64,000 bases of DNA from positions 310,001 to 374,000 of the forward strand of contig NZ_JAGHMH010000021.1 of NCBI RefSeq assembly GCF_017741935.1, written 5' to 3'. This DNA comes from Rhizobium sp. 16-449-1b (lineage in GTDB: Bacteria; Pseudomonadota; Alphaproteobacteria; Rhizobiales; Rhizobiaceae). Of the stretch, positions 1-9,931 are shown piece by piece. How positions within the stretch are numbered: the stretch's first letter is position 1; each line of letters begins with the position of its first letter. A program made the position numbers and the translations under genes. The notes beneath the pieces were generated by a model. It made no database searches. It was not told the origin of the DNA and saw only the letters and a program-made list of their open reading frames with translations.

Positions 1-733
1 TGGGCCGAGCTCGGTCAACCGCTACAACCTGTTCTCGTCGGCCTCGATCAACGGCCAGGCCGCGGCGGGCACCAGCTCCGGCCAGGCACTCACCATCATG
101 GGCAACCTTGCCAATGAGACCATGCCTGACGGGTTCGGCTTCGAATGGACCGGGCTCGCGCTTCAGGAGCAGCAATCGGGCAACGAGACCGTGATCATTC
201 TGATCGCCGGCATCGTCTTCACCTATCTCTTCCTCGTCGCGCAATATGAAAGCTGGAGCGTGCCCGTTGCCGTCATGCTGTCGGTCGCGGTCGCAGTGGT
301 CGGCGCGCTGGGCGCGCTCGTGGTCGGCGGGATCGATCTCAACATCTACGCCCAGATCGGCATGCTGTTGCTGATCGGCCTTGCGGCCAAGAACGCGATC
401 CTGATCGTCGAATTCGCCAAGGAGCGTCGCGAGGAGGGCATGAGCACGCTGGACGCAGCCTCCGAAGCAACGTCCCAGCGCTTCAGGCCCGTGCTGATGA
501 CAGCACTTGCCTCGATCTTGGGTGTTGTGCCGCTGGTGGTCGCAACCGGCGCCGGAGCGGGAAGCCGCCAGGCGATCGGCGCCACCGTTCTTGGGGGTCT
601 GCTTCTCGGCACGGTTCTCGGGCTGGTCGTGATCCCGGTTCTCTACCTGGTTGTTCAGAGCCTTCGCGAAACACTCAAGCAACGGCTCTTCGGCGTCGAA
701 CCCGATCCGGTCACCAACGTCGCTGCTGAATAG
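1..733 (+). CDS. RND efflux transporter permease, C-terminal part (gene starts before the window)
   Basis: The frame is open from base 2 and stops with TAG at 731-733, giving about 243 residues of the C-terminal end of an AcrB/HAE1-type inner-membrane proton antiporter that exports drugs or other amphiphiles. Visible are the periplasmic-to-membrane transition, the TM stretch beginning VIILIAGIVFTYLFLVAQYE, the family-typical NIYAQIGMLLLIGLAAKNAI segment with the following VEFAKERREEGM, and two last hydrophobic helices. Family members are about 1,040 residues, so three quarters lie upstream. The gene converges on the urea transporter with 48 bases between the stops. Substrate cannot be told from this end. 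Confidence 0.93.
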   Translation, partial: GPSSVNRYNLFSSASINGQAAAGTSSGQALTIMGNLANETMPDGFGFEWTGLALQEQQSGNETVIILIAGIVFTYLFLVAQYESWSVPVAVMLSVAVAVVGALGALVVGGIDLNIYAQIGMLLLIGLAAKNAILIVEFAKERREEGMSTLDAASEATSQRFRPVLMTALASILGVVPLVVATGAGAGSRQAIGATVLGGLLLGTVLGLVVIPVLYLVVQSLRETLKQRLFGVEPDPVTNVAAE

Positions 734-781
734 GTGCTACCGGCTACACTATCCGGCTCGGCTTTGTTCGGGGGCCGCAGG

Positions 782-1762
782 CTACTCCGCCGATGCAGGC
801 TCAAGCGCTTTGAACGCCCCTCGCCCCAAAAGCATCAGCCATGTCACGAGCACGAAAGTGGAGGTCAGGACCGGCATTGCGATGGGTGTCAGGAAGATGG
901 CGACCGAGGCCCAGAGCCAGCTGGAAATGACGGCGCCAAAGACCGCATAAGTCAGGCTGCGCCAATTGAAGGCGAGGAAGACACCACATAGCGCCATCGC
1001 TGTGAGAGCGGAGTTGTAGCCGAAGAGACCGTCGCGAACCGCGCCCTCCGGACCGCCATAGACGGCCGCCACCAGCGTGCCGACCACAGCACCGAGCAAC
1101 CCCATCGCGGCGCTGATGCGGGAATTCAAGGCGATGGCGACTATGATGAGGTAGCCGGAAATCCAGTTGTCCTGGAAGAATATCTGCCCGATCGAGGTCC
1201 CTATTCCCTCGTACCAGGTCGCAAAGACATAGGGCACCGTATCGGAAAACTGCTCGGGCGATACCGGCTTTGCCATCGGCCCGGCATCGATCGCGTCGAA
1301 TTTCAGCACCGCAAACAGAAACAGCCATCCGACGAGAACGAAAGGCATGGTCAGAGGTGCGGTCTTGTATGGCGCCAGAACCGCGCCCATGCTGGCGAAA
1401 GCCATAGTCGTGAAGGCAGCGGCGCAGACGAGATAGACGACCATGGCGACCGACGGGATGGCGCCCGTGCGAAAATCCTCGCTGGTGAAGGCAACGAGCG
1501 CCAGGCCGACCAGCGCGCCGTTGAAACCATACAGCCCGTCCCGCATCACAGCCCTGTCGGCCTTCAGAACAAGCGCGGTCGCGGTGCTGGCGATGACGCC
1601 GAGCACGCAGATCGCGGCATAGATCCATGAGTTCCAAACGAGCGCTGCGAGGATGACGAGCCCCGACAGCGGATTGTTCTGAAAGACGACCTGGCCTACG
1701 CCGCGCAGCGACCAATCCACGAAGAACAAGGATGGATGATCACGGAAACGATCCAAATTCAT
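782..1762 (-). CDS. Urea transporter (UT/SLC14 family)
   Basis: A 326-residue polytopic membrane protein built from two homologous halves, as in UT urea channels. The first half has the signature GQVVFQNNPLSGLVILAAL and GLYGFNGALVGLAL; the second repeats them as GQIFFQDNWISGYLIIVAIA and GLFGYNSALTAMAL. UT proteins form trimeric channels passing urea down its gradient. It is the last gene of the urease block, about 100 bases after ureC, so its product would feed urea to the urease made from the same strand. The ATG at 1762 gives the usual family length. A hairpin lies in the ureC-transporter gap. Confidence 0.92.
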   Translation of the reverse strand: MNLDRFRDHPSLFFVDWSLRGVGQVVFQNNPLSGLVILAALVWNSWIYAAICVLGVIASTATALVLKADRAVMRDGLYGFNGALVGLALVAFTSEDFRTGAIPSVAMVVYLVCAAAFTTMAFASMGAVLAPYKTAPLTMPFVLVGWLFLFAVLKFDAIDAGPMAKPVSPEQFSDTVPYVFATWYEGIGTSIGQIFFQDNWISGYLIIVAIALNSRISAAMGLLGAVVGTLVAAVYGGPEGAVRDGLFGYNSALTAMALCGVFLAFNWRSLTYAVFGAVISSWLWASVAIFLTPIAMPVLTSTFVLVTWLMLLGRGAFKALEPASAE

Positions 1763-1828
1763 TGATCTCTGCTCCTTCGGCTCGGCCCGGAAGCGACAGC
1801 GTGCCTATCCCCCCGGAGTGTTGGTCCG

Positions 1829-1854
1829 GCCCGGGCGCGACCTCACGCCCGGGC
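1829..1854. other. Inverted repeat between ureC and the urea transporter gene
   Basis: Perfect 9-bp arms GCCCGGGCG (1829-1837) and CGCCCGGGC (1846-1854) with an 8-base loop begin 11 bases past the ureC stop. On the minus strand no U-tract follows, so it looks more like an intra-operon stem-loop (3' end protection or partial termination) than a classical terminator. Confidence 0.5.
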
Positions 1855-1864
1855 TTTCCTTTCC

Positions 1865-3568
<1,704 letters not shown>

Positions 3569-3577
3569 CATAGCCTC

Positions 3578-3883
3578 CTACAGCTTGCCCATGACCTTGG
3601 CGTTGAACCCGTAAACCTCACGCTTGCCGTCGAGCGCCACGAGCTCCACCGTTCGTTCCTGGCCCGGTTCGAAGCGAACCGCCGTACCGGCCGGGATGTT
3701 GAGCCGAAAGCCGCGCGTAGGCCCGCGGTCGAACAGCAAAGCCTCGTTGGTCTCGTAGAAATGGTAGTGCGAACCGACCTGGATCGGCCTGTCGCCGGAA
3801 TTGGCGACATCGACCTTCAGGGTCTGTCTGCCCGCATTGATGTCGATCGAGCCACTCTCGATGAAATATTCGCCGGGGATCAT
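3578..3883 (-). CDS. ureB: Urease beta subunit
   Basis: A 101-residue structural subunit of the cytoplasmic urease apoenzyme. It starts MIPGEYFIESGSIDIN and contains the conserved VGSHYHFYETNEAL and GEKREVYGF-like segments (here DGKREVYGFNAKVMG). Length matches stand-alone bacterial UreB, so the three subunits are separate, as in most proteobacteria, and not fused as in Helicobacter. The ATG follows a GAGGAGG ribosome site. The ureA stop lies 10 bases upstream, and the ureB stop overlaps the ureC ribosome site, which suggests translational coupling. Confidence 0.96.
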   Translation of the reverse strand: MIPGEYFIESGSIDINAGRQTLKVDVANSGDRPIQVGSHYHFYETNEALLFDRGPTRGFRLNIPAGTAVRFEPGQERTVELVALDGKREVYGFNAKVMGKL

Positions 3884-3893
3884 GATGGCCTCC

Positions 3894-4196
3894 TCAGGGA
3901 ATCGGGTTGTGGACGGTCACGAGCTTCGTGCCGTCAGGAAAGGTTGCTTCCACCTGGATGTCGTGGATCATCTCGGGCACGCCCTCCATGACCTCCTCGC
4001 GGGTCAGCAGCGTAGCGCCATAGGACATGAGGTCCGCCACCGTCCGCCCCTCGCGGGCGCCTTCCAGGAGGGCGGCCGAGATGTAGGCTATGACTTCGGG
4101 GTAATTCAGCTTCAGACCCTTCGCCCTGCGCCGCTCCGCGACCAATCCGGCCGTAAAGATCAGGAGCTTGTCTCTTTCACGCGGTAACAGTTCCAT
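3894..4196 (-). CDS. ureA: Urease gamma subunit
   Basis: A 100-residue UreA chain with family-typical segments: MELLPRERDKLLIFTAGLVA at the start, LKLNYPEVIAYISAALLEGA in the middle, and VMEGVPEMIHDIQVEATFPDG near the end, closing in HNPIP. It assembles with UreB and UreC into the urease trimer of trimers in the cytoplasm. A strong AGGAGG precedes the ATG. ureD lies 24 bases upstream on the same strand, giving the common order ureD-A-B-C. Confidence 0.96.
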   Translation of the reverse strand: MELLPRERDKLLIFTAGLVAERRRAKGLKLNYPEVIAYISAALLEGAREGRTVADLMSYGATLLTREEVMEGVPEMIHDIQVEATFPDGTKLVTVHNPIP

Positions 4197-4220
4197 GAGC
4201 TTGCCTCCTTGTTTTGCTGT

Positions 4221-5045
4221 TCATGTTGCCCAGATGCGCGGAGCGACGGCCTTCTTCATCAGGCCGCGTTCGCGAAGAATGCTCCACGCTTGCAGAAAAA
4301 GTGCCTTGCCCTCGGACATGCGGCTTCCGAGATAGCGGCAGACGATCACGCGCTCGAGCTGGCTTGCCGAGAACACGCCGCGCGCCTGCTCGCCGAGTTC
4401 GTCGCGGATATGTTGAACGGTGTTTTCGAGAGCCGGCCCCGCATAAACCATCGTTCCGACGATGGGCTTTCCGGCAAAGAAGACGGGCGCGCCCAGAACA
4501 TCAGGCGCGCGCGAAAACGCCATTCGTTCGAACCAGATCAGCTCATCCTTGCGAAAGATCTCGACGCGCTGGGCAAGCCGGCCGCTTGCAAACCCCTCGC
4601 CGGCGGCAGGGCGGCCGAGGCTGACGAAATCCCAACCGACATAAGCGGCATCTTCACCGAGCGTAACGCTTGTGCTGATCGAGGCATCCGCGCCCTCGAA
4701 AAGGATCGTCTCCTGCGGAAGATTTTCGCAGACCGCGCCGGCGCCGACATCGATCCGTATGCGCTGCGTACTCGTGCCGATTTCGCTGCGGTAAAACTTG
4801 GTCGCGCCAGGCGTCGTCAGGACACAGCGTGCCTCGGGCGCAAGGCCGCAGGTTATGTTGAGAACATCGCCGCCGGCCACGCCGCCCGGTGGATGCAGGA
4901 TGTAGACATGAGCGGAGCCATCGTCCTCTGGGTGAAAGGCGCGCTGCACAGCCAGCGGCCCGACATGGCGCCGGCGCATCAGGCGCGTCTTCCCGTGGGA
5001 GTTCGCAAACCACAAATCTAGCTCGGCATGCCAACCATCAGCCAT
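4221..5045 (-). CDS. ureD: Urease accessory protein UreD (UreH)
   Basis: A 274-residue maturation factor that binds apo-urease and, with UreF and UreG, lets carbon dioxide and nickel reach the active site. Family marks seen are VGPLAVQRAFHPEDDGSAHVYILHPPGG-type N-terminal sequence (LAVQRAFHPE, YILHPPGGVAGGD), then LTTPGATKFYRS and the NLPQETILFEGA stretch. Length is normal. It sits directly before ureA. The partner UreF is one gene further upstream, separated by an unrelated membrane-protein gene. Confidence 0.95.
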   Translation of the reverse strand: MADGWHAELDLWFANSHGKTRLMRRRHVGPLAVQRAFHPEDDGSAHVYILHPPGGVAGGDVLNITCGLAPEARCVLTTPGATKFYRSEIGTSTQRIRIDVGAGAVCENLPQETILFEGADASISTSVTLGEDAAYVGWDFVSLGRPAAGEGFASGRLAQRVEIFRKDELIWFERMAFSRAPDVLGAPVFFAGKPIVGTMVYAGPALENTVQHIRDELGEQARGVFSASQLERVIVCRYLGSRMSEGKALFLQAWSILRERGLMKKAVAPRIWAT

Positions 5046-5150
5046 CGGCGATAAACCTTCCTAAATCCGGCCTCGCGGCCCTTGCTGTCCTTCTGCCACC
5101 TCGACATTTCATCTGCTGCTAAAGCTCGAACGTGATCGCCCAACGCGCGT

Positions 5151-5672
5151 TCACGCTTGATCGCTCGGTTTCTGCTTCTCGCTTCTCTCATGTCGCGTAC
5201 CTTCCGAAAGATGGTGCGAGCTGGCGGTCAACTTCATGGCGCCCGCCAGAAGCAGCGCCGAGACCGGCAGCACAAGCGCCTCCCATTGTGGCGGCGTCTG
5301 CATTTCGCCCACCTGGGCCGCGAAGTGCACGACCAGATAGAGAATGATCATCTGGAAGAAGAGGTTCTTCAGTTCCGCGACGGTATCGATGATCATCCAC
5401 TGCGGTAGTCTCGATCGCTGCTCCGGCGGTATATCGAGGGCAAAGCCAAGCGCGATGCCACAGCCGACCACCATCAGCACGATGCCCAGGAGTATCTTGT
5501 CGGTTGCACGCAAGACCGAGACGATGACCGACATATCCGGATTGAGCCGGGTCATCCGGAAGGTTTCCACCAGCATCAAGATCGCCTCCCAAAACATCAG
5601 GAAGGCACCGAACAGCACACCCGCGGCAGCAAGTATGAGAATGGACCGAAGGCCGCGGAACAACGAAATCAA
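5151..5672 (-). CDS. UPF0114 (YqhA-like) membrane protein inserted in the urease cluster
   Basis: A 173-residue inner-membrane protein with three or four hydrophobic helices (about residues 9-35, 62-80, 105-122 and 134-150). The middle segment TDKILLGIVLMVVGCGIALG followed by a helix, LKN, and a late VLPVSALLLAGAMKL resembles the UPF0114/YqhA family, whose function is unknown. The frame opens with TTG at 5672 behind a GAGGAGG, and no ATG gives a sensible N-terminus. It lies between ureF and ureD, where ureE or ureG would often be found. Whether it matters for urease is unknown. Confidence 0.72.
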   Translation of the reverse strand: MISLFRGLRSILILAAAGVLFGAFLMFWEAILMLVETFRMTRLNPDMSVIVSVLRATDKILLGIVLMVVGCGIALGFALDIPPEQRSRLPQWMIIDTVAELKNLFFQMIILYLVVHFAAQVGEMQTPPQWEALVLPVSALLLAGAMKLTASSHHLSEGTRHERSEKQKPSDQA

Positions 5673-5735
5673 TGCACTCTTCCTCCTCGGATCAATTTGA
5701 CTGCATCGGCGCCGCCCGTTTTGCCCAGTCAGCGC

Positions 5736-6440
5736 CTAGGAACGAAACAGCCGGCTGTACTGCGTTTCATGCCATGCGCTTGCCATCGCCATTGCCGGCG
5801 CCGCATTGCCGATCTCGTCGTCACCAGTCGTCTCCGCCGTGCGCGCCGCGCGCTCGATGACGTCAGCCGCCGCGATCAGAAGGCGCTGGCCGGCCGTATG
5901 TCCCAACGGCACCAGCCGAATGGCGGCCGATACCTGCCCTTCCACCGCACTCCAAAGAAGTCCGCGCAACGCATCGGCCGGCGTGATCTTCCAATGCGTG
6001 GCCGCGAGCGCAAAAACCGCCGGATAGGTCAGCTTCTTGCCGCTGAAGGTCTTCGCGGCGGAGACGCCGAGATCGCAAAGAACCGTCAGCATCGACGCGC
6101 CCATCTGCTTGTCCTCCAGCTCGACCTCCTTGCTTTCGCGCGCCGCCGACAGCCATGCATCGGCTTTCAGGAAGGCTGGGCGGTCACCCACTTCGAGCGC
6201 ATGCATCATGCGCAAGAACAGTGCCGCATCGCAGACGGCGTAGCTGTGTTCGATCAGCCTGAAGATCCAGTCGCGGGCTGTCGCCTCGTCGCGAACTATC
6301 CGGTCGTGGACCGCCCATTCGAGGCCACGGGAATAGGCGAACGCGCCAACCGGCTGGCTTGGACTGACCAGCCGCAGCAACTGAAGCGGCAAACCGCTCG
6401 ATGTTGGTTGGCCCAATGTTGGTTGGAACGTCACATCCAT
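5736..6440 (-). CDS. ureF: Urease accessory protein UreF
   Basis: A 234-residue UreF, which bridges UreD-bound urease to the UreG GTPase during nickel insertion. The conserved LLRLVSPSQPVGAFAYSRGL block is at residues 22-41, and the C-terminal part shows RLVPLGHTAGQRLLIAAADV. The ATG at 6440 sits just after a GGGAG. The first codons carry an 11-bp direct repeat (6401-6411 and 6416-6426) that doubles a Gln-Pro-Thr. Neighbours are hupE upstream and the UPF0114 gene downstream. No ureG follows, although UreF normally needs it. Confidence 0.94.
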   Translation of the reverse strand: MDVTFQPTLGQPTSSGLPLQLLRLVSPSQPVGAFAYSRGLEWAVHDRIVRDEATARDWIFRLIEHSYAVCDAALFLRMMHALEVGDRPAFLKADAWLSAARESKEVELEDKQMGASMLTVLCDLGVSAAKTFSGKKLTYPAVFALAATHWKITPADALRGLLWSAVEGQVSAAIRLVPLGHTAGQRLLIAAADVIERAARTAETTGDDEIGNAAPAMAMASAWHETQYSRLFRS

Positions 6441-6505
6441 CTCCCGAAACGATCGCCCGTGGCCGGACTACACACCGGCCCCAGGCCTTCAAATGCCCAT
6501 GTCCT

Positions 6506-7084
6506 TCAGCTCGCCAACAGCAGAACGCCGCCAAGCGCGGTGGCTCCGCCGGCGATCCGCAGAGCTGTCGTGCCTTGCGTCAGGCGACCGGCGGCAATCC
6601 CCATTCCCATCCCCACGGCGTGCAGGAATGCTGTCGCCAGCACAAAGCCCACGCCGAAGGACAAGGCATTCGCACCTGCCATCTCGGCACCATGCGCATG
6701 CCCGTGAAAGAATGCGAAGCCGCCGACAATGGCCGCAACTAGGGTGGGTGAAGCCGGTCGGGCAACGGCGACCAGCAGTCCAATGACAACGGCCGAGGCA
6801 AGAATGATCGGCTCGACAAAAGGCAAGTGCATACCCGCGAGTGCTGCCACAAAGCCGAGGATCATCACACTGACGAAAGCCGCGGGGATAGCGAGCCGCG
6901 CGCGGCTGCCGAGCATGACCGCCGCCAGACCGACCGCGACCATGGCGAGAACATGATCCGGCCCCGAAAGCGGATGCAGGAAGCCGGATGCGAAGGACCC
7001 GTGATCACCAGGGCCTACATGCGCGAATGCCGGCGTGCTCGCCATAAGCACCGGCGCGAGGATCAAGAGAGGCATCTTCTTCAT
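6506..7084 (-). CDS. hupE: HupE/UreJ family metal-transport membrane protein
   Basis: A 192-residue inner-membrane protein. Starting at the ATG at 7084, it opens with a signal-like MKKMPLLILAPVLMASTPAFA and then has HVGPGDHG, the family motif HPLSGPDHVLAM, and later FFHGHAHGAEM. HupE/UreJ proteins are secondary nickel (or cobalt) transporters tied to hydrogenase or urease clusters. Its His-rich motifs and its place just upstream of ureF support nickel supply for urease. A longer open frame to 7225 exists, but the extension has no family features and runs into the end of the permease gene upstream. Confidence 0.88.
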   Translation of the reverse strand: MKKMPLLILAPVLMASTPAFAHVGPGDHGSFASGFLHPLSGPDHVLAMVAVGLAAVMLGSRARLAIPAAFVSVMILGFVAALAGMHLPFVEPIILASAVVIGLLVAVARPASPTLVAAIVGGFAFFHGHAHGAEMAGANALSFGVGFVLATAFLHAVGMGMGIAAGRLTQGTTALRIAGGATALGGVLLLAS

Positions 7085-7181
7085 GGCACGAATCTCCCTA
7101 AGGTTGGTGAAATAGGAACGATTGACATCCAGTAGTTCAGGCACTCCATCGAACTGATGCTGGCACTGCGATCTGGCCTGT

Positions 7182-8618
7182 TCAGAAAGAGCCGAACATC
7201 GACCCAAGCACGAAGACCGCGACAAGCGAGATGATGACGCCGACGATCACCGTCATCACCATGTCCAAATAGCTTCCCGAGTGCGTCTGCTTGCTGATTT
7301 GCAGGAGCAGAAGCACCGTGCCATTGTGGGGCAAAGCATCGAGCGTACCGGCGCTGATCGTCGTCAGGCGGTGCATGAGCGCTGGATCGATGCCGTGCTC
7401 GGCCGCAAGCTTCATATATTCGGCGCCCAGCGCGTTGAGCGCGATCGCCATGCCACCGGATGCCGTACCGGTTAGGGCCGCCAGCGCGTTCATCGCCACG
7501 ACCAGCGATACGAGGGGGCCGCCAGGCATCTGCAGGACAGCATCGCGCACAACGTTGAAAGCCGGCATGGCCGCGACCACCGCGCCGAAGCCGACGAGGC
7601 TGGCAACGGTCATGATCGGCAAGACGGCCGAGTTGGCGCCCGCGTCGAGACTTTCGCGCAATGCGCCCAACCGTCCGTAATTCAGGCCGATCACGGTGAC
7701 GATCGCCGCGGCGAGCGCGATGAGGACGGCCCAGACGCCGATCGTCGAGGTGATATTGATGCCAAGCGCTGCTTCGGCGCTGGAGAAGTCGATCCGCGGC
7801 AGCACCACCAGCGCCATCAGGAAGTTGACACCGATGACGACGATCAGCGGCAGCACCGCGAAGAGGAAGGATGGTCCCAGGTCGCTCTTCTTGCCATGGG
7901 TCAGTTCGCTCGGATCGAAGTCGCCTGAGGTCGTTGCCTGTTCGCGGACCTTTTCGCTGATGACGACAGGCGTTTCGTCCTCCGTATATCCCTCGTTGGC
8001 GGCGCGCGCCCTCGCCTCGATATGGGCGAGCCACCACATCCCGAAGGCGAAGGTGATAATCGAGGCGATGATGCCGAGGCCGGGCGCGGCAAAGGTCGTC
8101 GTGCCGAAGTAGGGCATCGGTATCGCGTTGTTCGTCGAGGGCGTGCCTGGCATGGCCGACATGGTGAAGGTGAACGCGCCGAGGCCGATCGCCGCCGGCA
8201 TCAGTCTGGCCGGAATATTGGCGGCGCGGAACATTTCGCGCGCCATCGGCACGAGCACGAAGAAGGCGACGAACACGCTGACGCCGCCGTAAGTGACGAC
8301 GGCGGAGGCGAGCACCACGGAGAGCATGGTTCGCTTCACGCCCAGCCGCTCCGTCAGGAAACGGGCGATCGAGGTGATGGAGCCGCTGTCATCCATCATC
8401 TTGCCAAAGATGCCGCCGAGAAGGAACATCGGAAACCACTGCGTGACAAACCGCGCCGTGCCGCCCATGAACGTCGAGGTCCAATGCGGAAGCAGCGGCT
8501 GGCCTGAGGCCGCGGCAACGATGAGGGCTGCCGCGGGCGCCAAGAGCAAGACGCTCCAGCCGCGGTAGGCGAACCACATCAGCAAACCAAGTCCCAGCAG
8601 AATTCCAAACAGCCCCAT
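7182..8618 (-). CDS. GntP-family permease (organic acid/proton symporter)
   Basis: A 478-residue polytopic transporter. From the ATG at 8618 (behind GAGAGGCGG) it starts MGLFGILLGLGLLMWFAYRG and shows GntP/CitMHS-like features: FVTQWFPMFLLGGIFGKMMD, a repeated hydrophobic helix pattern, and MPGTPSTNNAIPMPYFGTTT. GntP proteins carry gluconate or related hydroxy acids with protons; the substrate here cannot be assigned. It lies 97 bases upstream of hupE on the same strand, so it may share a transcript with the urease genes, but no functional link is obvious. Confidence 0.82.
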   Translation of the reverse strand: MGLFGILLGLGLLMWFAYRGWSVLLLAPAAALIVAAASGQPLLPHWTSTFMGGTARFVTQWFPMFLLGGIFGKMMDDSGSITSIARFLTERLGVKRTMLSVVLASAVVTYGGVSVFVAFFVLVPMAREMFRAANIPARLMPAAIGLGAFTFTMSAMPGTPSTNNAIPMPYFGTTTFAAPGLGIIASIITFAFGMWWLAHIEARARAANEGYTEDETPVVISEKVREQATTSGDFDPSELTHGKKSDLGPSFLFAVLPLIVVIGVNFLMALVVLPRIDFSSAEAALGINITSTIGVWAVLIALAAAIVTVIGLNYGRLGALRESLDAGANSAVLPIMTVASLVGFGAVVAAMPAFNVVRDAVLQMPGGPLVSLVVAMNALAALTGTASGGMAIALNALGAEYMKLAAEHGIDPALMHRLTTISAGTLDALPHNGTVLLLLQISKQTHSGSYLDMVMTVIVGVIISLVAVFVLGSMFGSF

Positions 8619-8920
8619 GGATCCGCCTCTCAATCCAGCCAGATAAGCGGAGATGTTATGCGATCCACTGCCTTTCACCCGTCCAGGTGCAGCTATGATG
8701 CGCGTCACAACTCACGGCCTTACCCGGTTTTCATGAACCACCCCTGCGGATGTGTCGACCGCTCACGCGCGCAAAGCCATGAGGCGGAGCAAGAAATGGA
8801 CACCGTGCTCACTCCTGGGATTTCTCGCTCAGCGGAGCGTCCGCTACAGTCCTACCATTAGTAGCTCGGTGTCGCCGCCGCCTTGACGCGCTGGGAACCG
8901 GCCTATGGCTCTACACGACC
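8619..8920. other. Intergenic region upstream of the GntP permease gene
   Basis: About 300 bases separate the end of the 2-hydroxyacid dehydrogenase gene from the permease gene start. Short open frames on both strands lack family features and ribosome sites. The promoter for the minus-strand nitrogen block probably lies here, but I could not recognise a specific box. Confidence 0.4.
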
Positions 8921-9931
8921 TCAAGCCATTTTATCGAGGTCGGCCAGCGTAATCCCGTATTGCAGTGGCCGACCGCTCAAGTATCGCTCTATCTCGTCGA
9001 TAGCCATTTCACCTAATCTTGTCCGCTCTAGGCCGACGGCGCCTGCGATATGGGGTGTCAGGAACACGTTCGGCAGGTCGTAAAAGGCGGATGCCGGTTC
9101 CGGTATTTCGGGGTCGGTCACGTCTATGATCGCATCGATCCGACCGGTCGAAAGCGTGGCGAGAAGTGCTGCCTCGTCGATGATGGCACCGCGTGCCGTA
9201 TTGATGAGTGTCGCGCCGTCCTTCATCAGCGCCAGTCTTTGGGCGTCGATCATATGATGTGTCGATGGGAGCGAAGGCGCATGCAGCGAGACGATATCGG
9301 CGCTGCGCATCATGGTATCAAGATCAGCCTTTTCTACGCCCATCGCAGCACATTCCGATGCGCTCAACGTCGGGTCAAAAAGGATGACCTTGAAATTGAA
9401 GGGCTTCAGCAATTCGATCACGCGCCGGCCGATGCGCGACGCACCGATGATGCCGACCGTACGGCCATAGTTTCCGATCGCAAGCTTCTGCATCGGGTGG
9501 GTGCGATCGCGGTTGCGGTCCGCCACGTAAGTGTCGCGAAACCGGAAGATCTGCTTGCCGGCAAAGAGAATGGCGGCAAGCGTGAATTCGGCCACTGGGA
9601 CCGCATTTGCCTCGGCCGCATGGCTGACAGCGATGCCCGCGCGAAATATTTCTTCGTCGATCAGCCCCTTCACCGTTCCCGCCGCATGGGCGATCATCTT
9701 CAAACCCCCGGCTGCCGAAAGCACATCGCGGCCAACATAGGGAGCGCCCCATCCGGTTATGAGGATTTCCGTCTCGGGCAATAGTCGCCTGGCGCGTTCG
9801 TCAGCGAAAGTCTGCAACGGCTCTCGGTCGAGCAATCGGCCCAGACTCTCCAGCCGGTCAAGGAGGCGATCGGGAAGAACGTGCTCGGTGCGACCCGGGT
9901 GCATGGCAAGCGCGATACCCGGTCGGCTCAT
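8921..9931 (-). CDS. D-2-hydroxyacid dehydrogenase family protein
   Basis: A 336-residue NAD(P)-dependent oxidoreductase of the D-isomer 2-hydroxyacid dehydrogenase family, reducing 2-oxoacids or oxidising D-hydroxyacids. Seen: a Rossmann motif GIIGASRIGRR near residue 165, the substrate Arg in LINTARGAIIDE, an acidic residue in DVTDPEIPEP and the catalytic His in LTPHIAGA. The start overlaps the DUF2264 stop by 4 bases (ATGA), so it is the third gene of the lacI-DUF2264-dehydrogenase operon. Within that setting it may act on a sugar acid; the exact substrate is not visible. Confidence 0.9.
   Translation of the reverse strand: MSRPGIALAMHPGRTEHVLPDRLLDRLESLGRLLDREPLQTFADERARRLLPETEILITGWGAPYVGRDVLSAAGGLKMIAHAAGTVKGLIDEEIFRAGIAVSHAAEANAVPVAEFTLAAILFAGKQIFRFRDTYVADRNRDRTHPMQKLAIGNYGRTVGIIGASRIGRRVIELLKPFNFKVILFDPTLSASECAAMGVEKADLDTMMRSADIVSLHAPSLPSTHHMIDAQRLALMKDGATLINTARGAIIDEAALLATLSTGRIDAIIDVTDPEIPEPASAFYDLPNVFLTPHIAGAVGLERTRLGEMAIDEIERYLSGRPLQYGITLADLDKMA

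Noticed and set aside
6401..6426. 11-bp direct repeat ATGTTGGTTGG inside the start of ureF
   Set aside because: Short, within coding sequence, doubling a Gln-Pro-Thr; no sign of a mobile element or regulatory role.
5046..7181. Possible hidden ureE or ureG in the urease cluster gaps
   Set aside because: The gaps between ureD, the UPF0114 gene, ureF and hupE are 63-105 bases, and no frame shows a UreG P-loop (GxxGxGKT) or a His-rich UreE tail.
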